A stretch of 64,000 nt of DNA from a virus: positions 248,001-312,000 of the IMG/VR virus record IMGVR_UViG_3300017917_002374, one strand, 5' to 3'. Below are positions 10,500-18,332 of this stretch, in pieces. The translations under genes and the position numbers were made by a program. Position 1 is the first letter of the stretch, and each line of letters begins with the position of its first letter. The notes under the pieces are model-generated. The model was not told the DNA's origin, did no database searches, and saw only the letters and a program-made list of their open reading frames with translations.

Positions 10500-10709
10500 A
10501 TGTCATTTCCAACATCGCCAATAAACGGACAACAAGTCACAGTAAATGGAGTCACTTATGTGTATGTAAGTGCTAAAAACGCCTGGAATAGAATTACAGG
10601 ATCATTTTCAGTAATTGGTGATATTACATTGGCAAATGTAAGCTATCAAGCCAACAGTGCCATACCAAAAAGCTATGCTGATTCTATTTCAGTAGTGTTT
10701 GGATTTTAA
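10500..10709 (+). CDS. Small fibre adaptor-like protein (69 aa)
   Basis: The start at the ATG of MSFPTSPINGQ is chosen because an aagga ribosome site lies just upstream; a longer in-frame start upstream would overlap the fibre gene. The N-terminus (FPTSPxxGQ...NGVTYVYxxxxxxW) is the same module as in the 66-aa protein at 51299-51499, while the C-terminus (NSAIPKSYADSISVVFGF) matches the 61-aa protein at 1049-1234. It is therefore a chimera of two small modules, each found next to a different fibre. A fibre-joining or tip role is inferred. Confidence 0.65.
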   Translation: MSFPTSPINGQQVTVNGVTYVYVSAKNAWNRITGSFSVIGDITLANVSYQANSAIPKSYADSISVVFGF

Positions 10710-10723
10710 CAAGGTAAAGCAAC

Positions 10724-11461
10724 ATGCAAAAACTTAAAAAACTTTATAGATCGGAATACGCAGGCGAAACCATGACCACTAGCAGTACATGGGCAGGCAG
10801 CCAATGGGAATACACACAAGAATACATTCCCAATGCTATTACCAATCAACACATATCAAGACGTGCAGTGATAATAGGCAATGGTGCCAGCAGAAAAGAT
10901 TATGAAATAAATCTGCTCAAAAATCACCGCGCTGGAATACTAGGTGCTTTGGCTGTGCAAACCTATGGTTGTAATGCATTGTATAGAGATTTTGCTCCTA
11001 CTTTTCTTGTTAGTACTGGTACTGATATTAGCAAAGAAATAGCCAACAGTGGTTTCTGCGAAGATAACATCGTATATGCAAACGCAGAAATCGTAGCAGC
11101 GCATCCTCAAAAGTTTTATCTTGTGCCACAAGACATACACTACGATGCTGGTGCATTAGCAGTGTACCTGGCCTGCTTTGATGGACATAAACAGATTTAT
11201 TTACTAGGTTTTGACAATTGGTCTGGTGACGGCGATAACAGCAACATGTATGTTGACACCAATGCTTATGGGCCGCATGATCAAGAACCAGCACACAATT
11301 TCTGGACAACCACCTTAAAACATATTATGGAAACCTACTCTGAAGTGCAGTTCACACGAGTCATGCCCACATCAGGATGGTGGTGCCCACCTGCCTGGAA
11401 GAACTGTTTGAATTTTAGACAAATCACTTACAAAGAATTCACACTAGAAATTGATTTATAA
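10724..11461 (+). CDS. Conserved GNG-motif protein, possibly nucleotide-sugar related (245 aa)
   Basis: After a ~45-residue leader the protein has RAVIIGNGASRKDYE, then YGCNALYRDFAPTFLVSTGTD, and later KQIYLLGFDNW. This looks like a Rossmann-type fold with a GNGxSR nucleotide-binding loop, seen in phage and bacterial proteins related to DUF115/glycosyltransferase-like families. The assignment is from memory of the motif only. It follows the fibre and its small adaptor with short spacers, so it may modify fibres or surface glycans. Its 3' end overlaps the convergent Nudix gene by 6 nt, within an inverted repeat that could end both transcripts. Confidence 0.5.
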   Translation: MQKLKKLYRSEYAGETMTTSSTWAGSQWEYTQEYIPNAITNQHISRRAVIIGNGASRKDYEINLLKNHRAGILGALAVQTYGCNALYRDFAPTFLVSTGTDISKEIANSGFCEDNIVYANAEIVAAHPQKFYLVPQDIHYDAGALAVYLACFDGHKQIYLLGFDNWSGDGDNSNMYVDTNAYGPHDQEPAHNFWTTTLKHIMETYSEVQFTRVMPTSGWWCPPAWKNCLNFRQITYKEFTLEIDL

Positions 11462-11475
11462 AATTTTTTCTAGTG
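11442..11475. terminator. Candidate bidirectional terminator between convergent genes
   Basis: CACTAGAAA (11442-11450) and TTTCTAGTG (11467-11475) are a perfect 9-bp inverted repeat with an A/T-rich loop. It spans the stop codons of both convergent genes (11461 on +, 11456 on -). The stem is only moderately GC-rich, so strength is uncertain. Confidence 0.5.
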
Positions 11476-11884
11476 TTTTGATTTTGTTCACCACTTGGCT
11501 GAACTTGAAAGTTCTCCAAACTCCTGGGTGCAACGGTTTGGGATAATGCTCCAACGGAACCCAACAGTATCCATTGTGTTCATTGTTTAGTACAGGAATA
11601 AATTCATCAGATACAGGAATTAAAAATGTGTGATAACAAAAGTTATTGTCATCACTGGTGAATTTTTCTAACGGGATAATCTTGTAGCCACTGGCATCAA
11701 TGGATATTTCTTCTTGTATCTCTCTTATCAGTGCCTGCGATACAGTTTCGTTTGTCTCAACTCCGCCGCCAACAAGACCCCAAGAATGTTTGTGTTTTTT
11801 CTGACTGCGTAGTAAAAATAGATAACGTTTGGTAGTAATACTGTATATCAGTGCTCCGCAGCCGACTAGAGTATTATGGTCCAT
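11456..11884 (-). CDS. Nudix hydrolase (142 aa)
   Basis: The Nudix box is clear at about residues 40-61: G, five residues, E46, seven residues, then REIQEEIS (R54, E55, E58, E59). The usual final Gly is Ser61. Such enzymes hydrolyse nucleoside diphosphates linked to another group, using Mg2+ bound by the REUXEE glutamates; the substrate cannot be read from sequence. T4 also carries a Nudix enzyme (NudE), but orthology is not shown. It is the last gene of the minus-strand gp14-gp15 unit; its start lies 19 nt inside the gp15 3' end, so translation is probably coupled. Confidence 0.8.
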   Translation of the reverse strand: MDHNTLVGCGALIYSITTKRYLFLLRSQKKHKHSWGLVGGGVETNETVSQALIREIQEEISIDASGYKIIPLEKFTSDDNNFCYHTFLIPVSDEFIPVLNNEHNGYCWVPLEHYPKPLHPGVWRTFKFSQVVNKIKTLEKIL

Positions 11885-13317
11885 TTACCTTCTCTGTATA
11901 TGCCTTCATAGCTTCTAACCCAACTTTCACCGTCCCAGTAAAACTGCACGTTTGTATTTAAGTTGGTCACATAGGCACCGTCAATATTGTTTTGACTGTC
12001 AAAACTCACTCGCCAACGAGTGCCATCAAATTCAATGATGTCATTGGCATTGGCATAAAAAGGAATGTCGTTAGGACTCCATGCCTTGGCAAAGTCAGTG
12101 TTGTTTATGTTGTTAATTGGTTTCAAGATCAAAAATCTTGTGCCTGTGGCTACCTTGTAGTTTCCTGTATTACTGTCTATTAACAGTTGATCCACATTGA
12201 CCTTTTGTGGATCAATGATGGCATTTACTGGATTCAGTGTGTTGGCTGGTAAAGTGTCTACAAATGGTTCAAACAAAAGTAAAGAATCGTCTACCGGATG
12301 AAATGCCACAGTGCCCACAATTTCTGTACCGTCGGGTTGTTGTAGTCGTATTTCACTAGTGCCATTTTTTAGCACACCGTACAAACTTAGGAATCCGCTC
12401 CAGCTGTCTGGCTTGCCTGATCTAGTAAGATTGAGTTCAGAAGTGTTCAACTGCTCGTTATTATCAATAATAATATTGAAAGGATCTTGTACGGGTTCGT
12501 CATATTTTATTAATTGTAGAGTGTTTCCGGTATACATGATACCATATCGCATGGGCACCCACGCTCTACGAGTGAGTAATGTTTCGGGATCCCCAAGAGC
12601 TTCTTCAGGTGTACTGACATTACTGCTGTCAAAAATAGAACTAATAACCTTTTGTACCACACCAAGTTTTTTAAGTTTTGCCGGCGGACTTATCCAAATA
12701 GGAATGTCAAACGTCATGGTTGCCACACTGATAGGATCGTCTGCGCCAATGGGCACAGTTCTACTGTCCCAACTAACGTCTGTTAAGGTCACAATGCTTA
12801 AACTGGTCCAATCAATATAGTTGTCTGTGCTTTGTATTTCAAGACTGGGATTGAACAGTGTACATAGTTGTTCTATTAACTGTAATTTTTGTTCAGTGTT
12901 ACTGGTCCAAACGTCTAGTTTTAAAGTAAGACGATATGGTACCGGCATGTGTCGTTCCACAGTGTAACTATCGCCTTGTTCGCTGGTTGGCATACCGGTG
13001 TTTGGATCAATGCGTCTTTGTCTAATATGCAATTTGCTAATATGAAACGGTTCCTGCATGCGTTCACGATCGTATTGCAGTCCAGTAATATAAACTGCCA
13101 TAGCAGGCACAGTGTTCATGGCATTTTCGCTCATGCCTTTGAGTATGTGCTGCGCTTGTCTGCTGGCATCGCCATAGAACACTGGTACTGTTTGCAAAGC
13201 CAGTTTGCCAGTGCCCGCGTCAGTTGTTCCAAACTGCACTTGAAAATTGCTGACCATTCTTATAAACTGTAACAAGAATCGTCTAATCTGCTCGTCGTAG
13301 AAAAATTGAACTGCCAT
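11866..13317 (-). CDS. 15: Tail completion / proximal sheath stabiliser, gp15-like (483 aa)
   Basis: The first ~225 residues follow the gp15 pattern: YDEQIRRFLLQFIRMVSNFQV at the N-terminus, VPVFYGD, VPYRLTLKLDVWTSN, QLIEQLCTLFNPSLEI, and FDIPIWISPPAKL. In T4, gp15 caps the tail and joins it to the head. T4 gp15 is 272 aa; here there is an extra C-terminal half (about residues 230-483) ending in FYWDGESWVRSYEGIYREGKW, which resembles fibre-type FYWNGxxW motifs. The start codon overlaps the gp14 stop (TAATG). The gene is on the minus strand, opposite to gp13, gp18 and gp19. Confidence 0.8.
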   Translation of the reverse strand: MAVQFFYDEQIRRFLLQFIRMVSNFQVQFGTTDAGTGKLALQTVPVFYGDASRQAQHILKGMSENAMNTVPAMAVYITGLQYDRERMQEPFHISKLHIRQRRIDPNTGMPTSEQGDSYTVERHMPVPYRLTLKLDVWTSNTEQKLQLIEQLCTLFNPSLEIQSTDNYIDWTSLSIVTLTDVSWDSRTVPIGADDPISVATMTFDIPIWISPPAKLKKLGVVQKVISSIFDSSNVSTPEEALGDPETLLTRRAWVPMRYGIMYTGNTLQLIKYDEPVQDPFNIIIDNNEQLNTSELNLTRSGKPDSWSGFLSLYGVLKNGTSEIRLQQPDGTEIVGTVAFHPVDDSLLLFEPFVDTLPANTLNPVNAIIDPQKVNVDQLLIDSNTGNYKVATGTRFLILKPINNINNTDFAKAWSPNDIPFYANANDIIEFDGTRWRVSFDSQNNIDGAYVTNLNTNVQFYWDGESWVRSYEGIYREGKWTIIL

Positions 13318-14723
13318 TAGTTATCTGCCTTTGGTGTTAGTGCCTTGCTCAAGCTCACACGTTCGGTCACCACATTGCCATTGGCATTGGTCCATGTGGT
13401 TGCGTTGTTTACAAAACCGCTTCGTTGAGTCTTGTTATCTGCGGCACCTGGTGTAAGGTTGGTTCTCACGCTGTCTTCAATTTTAACCCACTTGCTGCCA
13501 TTGTATCTAAAAAGTCTATTAGGCACAAAGTCTAACCTTAAAAAATAATCGCCTGATTTTGCATTGGCAGGGAATGCGATCCCCATGCTGATGTCAATTC
13601 CATTTGGAGCAGTACCGTCACCGGTCATGTAACCTTGTACTTTAGAATCAGGTGCAGCATTTCCGCTTGAACTGTTAAGAACTATACTCTTGCGCAGAGT
13701 TATTATTTCGCCGCTGGCAATAGTGATGTTACTGCTGAGTATGATTCCAGAATTGCCAATGATTCCGGTGACAGTTATACCAGCATTGGCAAGAATATTT
13801 GCAGAGCTAACCGTAGCGCCAACAATAGCTGCGCGAGCATTACCAACCAAGATTCTATTAGAATTGATTCTCGTACTGGATGCGATTAAATTGATAATGC
13901 TTGCACCGGACGCATCAATGTTTCCGGTGGCAACATTCTGTCCACTAGGTGCAGTCAGTTGTCCAGTAACCCCTCTAGTGACCACATATAAATTGGCATT
14001 ATTATACCCACTCTTAGGCAATTCAATTTCTGCCTGCGCAAGGATATTTTCGTTAATATCAAGATATTTTTGATAGGTACTGACCACATCACCAATGCTG
14101 GTAGCGTTGGCATTGGCAGTAAATGGATCGCTGTCGGCGGCAATTTTGTCCAGTATGTCTTTGTATTCCTGGCTGTCTACCAACGGTTGTAGTTTAACAC
14201 GCCAAAGGTGTGGATACCAAGTTGGTGAGAACCCTTCTGCTGCCCACGATGCATCAGTTACCACATAGTAGCGTTTGATTGCAAATGGCACACTTTGATC
14301 CAGTGCATGATAATCTTTAAGATGCATGAGCTCTAGTACATCACCTGCAACGATCTTTCGCCCTACAGTTTCTACCATGTCATTCAAGTGGAAGGTCATA
14401 AACTGAGTGCCAGCAGCTAAGAATATACCAAACTGACTTAGATCAAAATCCTGATCCTGCTTTTGATAAATGCCTCGCAGATTGTAGATATCTGGATCGT
14501 ATTTGCGATCACGATTTTCTAAAAACAGTAGATCTTGAATGTTTAACTCGCTCTGATTAGCATATTCAGGTTTGGTAGCATCTGTACCAGCGCCGTTTGC
14601 TGGCCCAAGATACTTGTGCAAATGAATGCCGGTACCGCCCACAGTGAACATTTCGCTGATTCTGCGATCCAGGAACTGGTAATCGTTACCTTTATTTTCA
14701 CGCCATAGGCTCAAACGTGGCAT
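13317..14723 (-). CDS. 14: Neck protein, gp14-like (468 aa)
   Basis: The start at MPRLSLWRENKG is preferred over a longer in-frame start 19 codons upstream, because it has a taaggg ribosome site and a GCTAAATA late motif in front. The N-terminal ~200 residues include IQDLLFLENRDRKYD, FGIFLAAGTQFMTFHLN and GDVLELMHLKDYHAL, which match the layout of T4 gp14 (neck, head-tail joining). After about residue 215 comes a beta-rich domain with repeated NI.ASGASIINLI-like strands and MTGDGTAPNG...YFLRLDFVPNRLFRYNGSKWVKI, a FRYNGSKW motif also used in sheath and fibres. T4 gp14 is 256 aa, so the extension is large and decorative. Followed by gp15 with a 1-nt overlap. Confidence 0.7.
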   Translation of the reverse strand: MPRLSLWRENKGNDYQFLDRRISEMFTVGGTGIHLHKYLGPANGAGTDATKPEYANQSELNIQDLLFLENRDRKYDPDIYNLRGIYQKQDQDFDLSQFGIFLAAGTQFMTFHLNDMVETVGRKIVAGDVLELMHLKDYHALDQSVPFAIKRYYVVTDASWAAEGFSPTWYPHLWRVKLQPLVDSQEYKDILDKIAADSDPFTANANATSIGDVVSTYQKYLDINENILAQAEIELPKSGYNNANLYVVTRGVTGQLTAPSGQNVATGNIDASGASIINLIASSTRINSNRILVGNARAAIVGATVSSANILANAGITVTGIIGNSGIILSSNITIASGEIITLRKSIVLNSSSGNAAPDSKVQGYMTGDGTAPNGIDISMGIAFPANAKSGDYFLRLDFVPNRLFRYNGSKWVKIEDSVRTNLTPGAADNKTQRSGFVNNATTWTNANGNVVTERVSLSKALTPKADN

Positions 14724-14742
14724 TTTTAAACCCTTATTATTA

Positions 14743-14750
14743 TATTTAGC
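14743..14750 (-). promoter_or_regulatory. Late promoter for gp14-gp15-Nudix, GCTAAATA
   Basis: On the minus strand GCTAAATA ends 19 nt before the gp14 ATG, with a taaggg ribosome site between. Confidence 0.6.
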
Positions 14751-14763
14751 TAGGGCACCCAGG

Positions 14764-14792
14764 TTGACAACATAGCCCAATTGTTTTATAAT
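14764..14792 (+). promoter_or_regulatory. Consensus sigma70 promoter, TTGACA-17-TATAAT
   Basis: TTGACA at 14764-14769 and TATAAT at 14787-14792 are both exact and spaced by 17 nt. It reads towards the 404-aa gene, with expected start near 14799 and a taggag ribosome site at about 14809-14814. It lies over the 5' end of the divergent gp14 unit. Confidence 0.85.
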
Positions 14793-14821
14793 TAACTGTT
14801 ACAATAACTTAGGAGCAAAGC

Positions 14822-16036
14822 ATGGCTACCAAAGCTGTTGCAAAAAAAGCAAATGCACCTGTTGCAAAAAAAGCAAGTGTGCCCGCTGCAAAAAAGAGCA
14901 GCGTCCGCCGCAAGCATTTACCGGACGAAAAGTACACCGGCAGCGAGCCGCAGTGGGATACAGAACTAGCACTCAAAATGACAGATGAGGAGTTTGATCA
15001 TCATCTGCGACGCAGTTTTTATTTTTACAACTATCATTATGCAGTTAAAGATCTCAAGCCCGAATTTGTTAAATGGCTGCAAGAACAAAAACATTTTGAA
15101 ATCAGCAAAGCAGATCTCAGCAAGATCATAAAAAGTCGTTGGGTGCCCATGACAGCTTGTAGTCTGGTCATGGCCCATGGCATGGGCATGCCACTGCGCG
15201 GTCGCACTCTTGAATATCTCAAAAACAGTGTACAGGAAGTGTGCCTGAAGTACGATTACTATAAAGAAGGTGACGACGAGCAGCCTGAGGTTGTAGTGCC
15301 CACAGCACCGTCCAAAGTGCCTACTATTCAAGATCGTTTGAACGAACGCACTAGCGAACTGTTAGGCGAGCTTGAAGGACACTATGATGAAGTATGCGAG
15401 GGTAAAACCACGTTTGATCATTACAAGTTTTTGGTTTCCAACAATGTGGTACAAGGGCAGTTGATCAAATACGAAACCTTGTACATGACAAGAAAGGTTG
15501 AACTGGATGCTGCCTACAATGGAGCAGATGCTGATCTAGTGGAAGCCTACAAACACTATAAAGCAGCTGATTGGAAGCGAATTTTTGCCTGGATAGACGG
15601 TCTGCTTACTGCAATTGAACAGTACCGTGGAGTTAAAAAAGCCAGTAAAAAAGCCAGAGTTAAGAAAGCTCCTAGCAAAGAAAAGCTGGTGAGCAAACTC
15701 AAGTATTGTAAAGATTTTCCTCAACTGAAAGTGGTAAGTATCAACCCTGCAGAAATAGTTGGAGCACAAGAGCTTTGGGTGTACAACACCAAGACTCGCA
15801 AGCTGGGCAAATACATAGCCAGCAACAGCGATGGCTTTGCTGTTAAAGGTACCACAATTGAAAACTTTACAGACAAGAGTGTGAGCAAGACTCTGCGCAA
15901 GCCTGAGCAACAACTGTTGGAATTTACCAAAAGTACCAAGGTACAACTGCGTAAATTTTTAGAAAGCATCAAAGCCACAGAAACCTTGCTTAACGGACGT
16001 ATTAACACTGACACTGTGCTACTGCGAGTACTGTAA
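14822..16036 (+). CDS. Lys-rich conserved phage protein behind a strong early promoter (404 aa)
   Basis: The N-terminal ~32 residues are made of Ala/Lys repeats (VAKKANAPVAKKASVPAAKK), like the tails of histone H1-type or nucleoid proteins, followed by VRRKHLPDEKY. The central part is alpha-helical (FDHHLRRSFYFYNYHYAVKDLKPEFVKWLQ). A second basic patch, KKASKKARVKKAPSKEKL, is near residue 275, and a beta segment ELWVYNTKTRKLGKYIA is near residue 320. I recall similar proteins in marine T4-like phages without a known role. Nucleic-acid binding is inferred from the basic tails. Unlike its neighbours it has a perfect sigma70 promoter, which suggests transcription soon after infection. The terminator at 16041 ends the unit. 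Confidence 0.7.
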   Translation: MATKAVAKKANAPVAKKASVPAAKKSSVRRKHLPDEKYTGSEPQWDTELALKMTDEEFDHHLRRSFYFYNYHYAVKDLKPEFVKWLQEQKHFEISKADLSKIIKSRWVPMTACSLVMAHGMGMPLRGRTLEYLKNSVQEVCLKYDYYKEGDDEQPEVVVPTAPSKVPTIQDRLNERTSELLGELEGHYDEVCEGKTTFDHYKFLVSNNVVQGQLIKYETLYMTRKVELDAAYNGADADLVEAYKHYKAADWKRIFAWIDGLLTAIEQYRGVKKASKKARVKKAPSKEKLVSKLKYCKDFPQLKVVSINPAEIVGAQELWVYNTKTRKLGKYIASNSDGFAVKGTTIENFTDKSVSKTLRKPEQQLLEFTKSTKVQLRKFLESIKATETLLNGRINTDTVLLRVL

Positions 16037-16040
16037 GTCC

Positions 16041-16076
16041 AAACCCCCGTTTGCATAAATACTGCAACGGGGGTTT
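16041..16076 (+). terminator. Terminator hairpin with a late promoter in its loop
   Basis: AAACCCCCGTTTGC (16041-16054) pairs with GCAACGGGGGTTT (16064-16076) with one bulged T. The loop is ATAAATACT. It lies 4 nt after the stop codon of the 404-aa gene, and the right arm ends in TTTCTT. Confidence 0.75.
16054..16061 (+). promoter_or_regulatory. 13: Late promoter CATAAATA inside the hairpin loop
   Basis: CATAAATA sits at the top of the terminator stem, 18 nt before the gp13 ATG (16080). A T4-like start about 6 nt downstream would give a leader of roughly a dozen nt that contains only the right arm of the hairpin. Confidence 0.65.
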
Positions 16077-16079
16077 CTT

Positions 16080-17213
16080 ATGGCCACATTAAAGCCAGGA
16101 CTGAATTCTAAACAACACTTGATCACTGACAGCTTGGGCACACCAGGTCCAATAGCCTACGATGAAACACAGTACGACAGCGTGGCCAAAAAACGCAAAG
16201 AAATAGAAGACTACGTGCGTTTTCGTTTGGGCGATGGCATGGTTGATGTTGAACTGGATCCAGATCATTATAGAGTAGCTATTGATAGAGCTCTGCTGCG
16301 CTATCGTCAACGTGCTGGAAATGGCGAAGAAGAAAGTTATGCGTTTCTAGAACTTTTACCAGAAACACAAGAATACATTCTGCCAGAAGAAGTCATGACT
16401 GTACGACAGATATTCCGTAGAGGCATTGGTAGTGTAACAGGAACCACAGCTAGCCAATTTGAACCGTTTGCGTCCGGGTACTTAAACACATACATGTTGG
16501 TGGCTGGACGTGTGGGTGGATTGCTCAGTTACGAACTGTTTAGCCAATACCAAGAACTGGCCATGCGCATGTTTGGCGGACACATGAATTTTACTTGGAA
16601 TCCAATGAGCAAAAAGCTCACACTGATTCGCAAGATTCCCGAAACAGGTCATGTGTACAAGCGAATAAGTACTCTTACTGCCAGTGGTACCACAGTTGGA
16701 AGCACAATCACTGTTACATTCTCTGATCCTTGGGAAGAAATTGTGGTTGGTGGAACTTTGGTTATTGCCAACTGTCCGGTTACCGGATACAACAATGCCT
16801 ATGAAGTTCTTACTGTGGACAATGACAGCAAGGTGTTTACTGTGGAGGCACTGAGCAATCTTGGTTCCACTGCGGTAACAGGCAGCAATCGTGATCGCAC
16901 CAGAGCCTACAGTCCACTTACTGATGATCCTGCCGAAACAGTTTTGTTGCATATCTATAATAAGAAACCAGACAGCATGCTGTTGAATGACAGTAGAATT
17001 TTTCCATGGCTACAAGACTACGCACTGGCAGTTGCTAAAGACATGTTGGGTCAGGCTCGCGAAAAGTTTGCTACCATAGCAGGCCCACAAGGTGGTACTC
17101 AGCTGAACGGCGGCGCATTAAAAACCGAGGCTAAAGCAGAAATGGAAGCTCTTGAAGAAGAACTCAAGCGTTTTTACGATGGCAGTATGCCTTACACTTG
17201 GGTAATTGGATAA
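16080..17213 (+). CDS. 13: Neck protein, gp13-like (377 aa)
   Basis: The N-terminal ~195 residues (KKRKEIEDYVRFRLGDGMVDVELDPDHY, ALLRYRQRAGNG.EESY, LPEEVMTVRQIFRRGIG, QYQELAMRMFGGHMNFTWNP) and the C-terminus (DYALAVAKDMLGQAREKFATIAGPQGGTQLNG) match gp13 of T4-like phages, the neck protein that with gp14 seals the filled head and accepts the tail. Between them, at about residues 195-275, is an inserted beta module (SGTTVGSTITVTF...GYNNAYEVLTV...FTVEAL) that also occurs in the 2063-aa adhesin. T4 gp13 is 309 aa, so the extra length is about this module. No ribosome site is obvious; the leader would be very short. Confidence 0.85.
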   Translation: MATLKPGLNSKQHLITDSLGTPGPIAYDETQYDSVAKKRKEIEDYVRFRLGDGMVDVELDPDHYRVAIDRALLRYRQRAGNGEEESYAFLELLPETQEYILPEEVMTVRQIFRRGIGSVTGTTASQFEPFASGYLNTYMLVAGRVGGLLSYELFSQYQELAMRMFGGHMNFTWNPMSKKLTLIRKIPETGHVYKRISTLTASGTTVGSTITVTFSDPWEEIVVGGTLVIANCPVTGYNNAYEVLTVDNDSKVFTVEALSNLGSTAVTGSNRDRTRAYSPLTDDPAETVLLHIYNKKPDSMLLNDSRIFPWLQDYALAVAKDMLGQAREKFATIAGPQGGTQLNGGALKTEAKAEMEALEEELKRFYDGSMPYTWVIG

Positions 17214-17593
17214 TGAAGATAAGAGAAATTATTACTGAAGTACGAGCTGGTGACATACCTGACAATTTTAAACAGTCAAGTGCTGGCTTGCATACATTTA
17301 GTGATGCAGAAAGAGCCAATACAGACTACACTCACTACAGATTGGGATTGGCTTTGGCATGTGCAGATGGTAAAGGGCAGCTGATTGACATGGATCCAAA
17401 AACCTTTTATGGTAAGAAACACACTGCACATCCTTATACCAAAGAAGAAGAAGACATGCTCAAACAAAGCTACAAACTGGTTGGAGCAAACTATAAAGAC
17501 CTTAACAAAGGTAATTTGAATAGTATGGAAATAAGCGATACTAATAAAGTAAGCCCAACAGCCAAACCTAAGAAAAACAAATACGGTGTTTGA
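17213..17593 (+). CDS. Conserved small protein with capsid-targeting-like N-terminus (126 aa)
   Basis: The ATG at 17213 overlaps the gp13 stop (TAATG) and gives MKIREIITEVRAGD, which is better than a start five codons upstream inside gp13. The first residues resemble the T4 capsid-targeting sequence (MKTYQEFIAEA type), where gp21 protease cuts after an (I/L)xE; here IITE-V. The rest (FSDAERANTDYTHYRLGLALA, DPKTFYGKKHTAHPYTKEEEDMLKQSYKLVGANYKDLN) belongs to a family I recall from marine T4-like phages with no assigned function. Translationally coupled to gp13, so a head or neck role is likely. An internal or packaged protein is a plausible alternative. Confidence 0.6.
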   Translation: MKIREIITEVRAGDIPDNFKQSSAGLHTFSDAERANTDYTHYRLGLALACADGKGQLIDMDPKTFYGKKHTAHPYTKEEEDMLKQSYKLVGANYKDLNKGNLNSMEISDTNKVSPTAKPKKNKYGV

Positions 17594-17615
17594 CCACCGA
17601 AGCAGTTTAGTTTAT

Positions 17616-17639
17616 AATGCCCCTAAGGGGGCATTTTTT
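17616..17639 (+). terminator. Terminator hairpin touching the next start codon
   Basis: AATGCCCC, loop TAAG, GGGGCATT, then a run of T up to 17639. The ATG of the dNMP kinase begins at 17640, so the kinase mRNA start and this structure overlap. It ends the gp13 unit or attenuates read-through into the kinase. Confidence 0.8.
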
Positions 17640-18332
17640 ATGATCATAGGCATATCAGGATTTATTGGATCAGGCAAAGACACCGCAGCAAACTACTTGG
17701 TGGGCTTTCATGGATTTAGACGCGACAGTTTTGCAGGTGCGCTCAAGGATGCAGTTGCTACTGTGTTTGGGTGGGACAGAGAACTACTAGAAGGGCTTAC
17801 ACCTGAGAGCCGGGCCTGGCGAGAGCAAGTGGACACATGGTGGAGCAAACGGTTGGACATGCCGCATTTAACTCCTCGTTGGGTGTTACAACATTGGGGT
17901 ACTGAAGTTTGTCGTCAAGGGTTTCATGATGATATTTGGATTGCTGCACTTGAAAATCGTCTACGGCAACGTACCGGAAACACTGTGATAACAGATGTAC
18001 GTTTTCCTAACGAAATTAAAGCTATTCGTCGTGCTGGGGGTACTCTTTGCTGGGTCAAACGCGGATCCTTGCCCGAGTGGTACGAAACTGCACTGCTAGA
18101 AAATACCACACCTCTGGACAAGCAGTGGCTTCTAGAAGATGCGCATCAACTGATGCCACAAAAGTATCCTCGGGTGCATGCCAGCGAGTGGGCTTGGGTG
18201 GGTACACAATTTGACTACGAAATTGACAATAATGGCTCAGTTGAACAACTGTATGATCAACTTAAAAGTTTGGTTAATCCTCAGCGGCCCGCCACGGTAA
18301 ACGCTCTAGATATAATACTTTCTGGCAGTTAA
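17640..18332 (+). CDS. 1: Deoxynucleoside monophosphate kinase, gp1-like (230 aa)
   Basis: The start at MIIGISGFIGSGKDT is chosen because the P-loop (GFIGSGKDT, residues 7-15) should be near the N-terminus; an in-frame start 18 codons upstream would run through the terminator hairpin. Downstream are RRDSFAGALKDAVATVFGW, PRWVLQHWGTEVCR and NTVITDVRFPNEIKAIRRAGG, all typical of T4 gp1-type dNMP kinases. These phosphorylate dGMP, dTMP and modified dCMP to diphosphates for phage DNA synthesis. T4 gp1 is 241 aa. The 3' end overlaps the convergent zinc-protein gene by 59 nt. No ribosome site is present in front of the ATG other than the hairpin itself. Confidence 0.85.
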   Translation: MIIGISGFIGSGKDTAANYLVGFHGFRRDSFAGALKDAVATVFGWDRELLEGLTPESRAWREQVDTWWSKRLDMPHLTPRWVLQHWGTEVCRQGFHDDIWIAALENRLRQRTGNTVITDVRFPNEIKAIRRAGGTLCWVKRGSLPEWYETALLENTTPLDKQWLLEDAHQLMPQKYPRVHASEWAWVGTQFDYEIDNNGSVEQLYDQLKSLVNPQRPATVNALDIILSGS

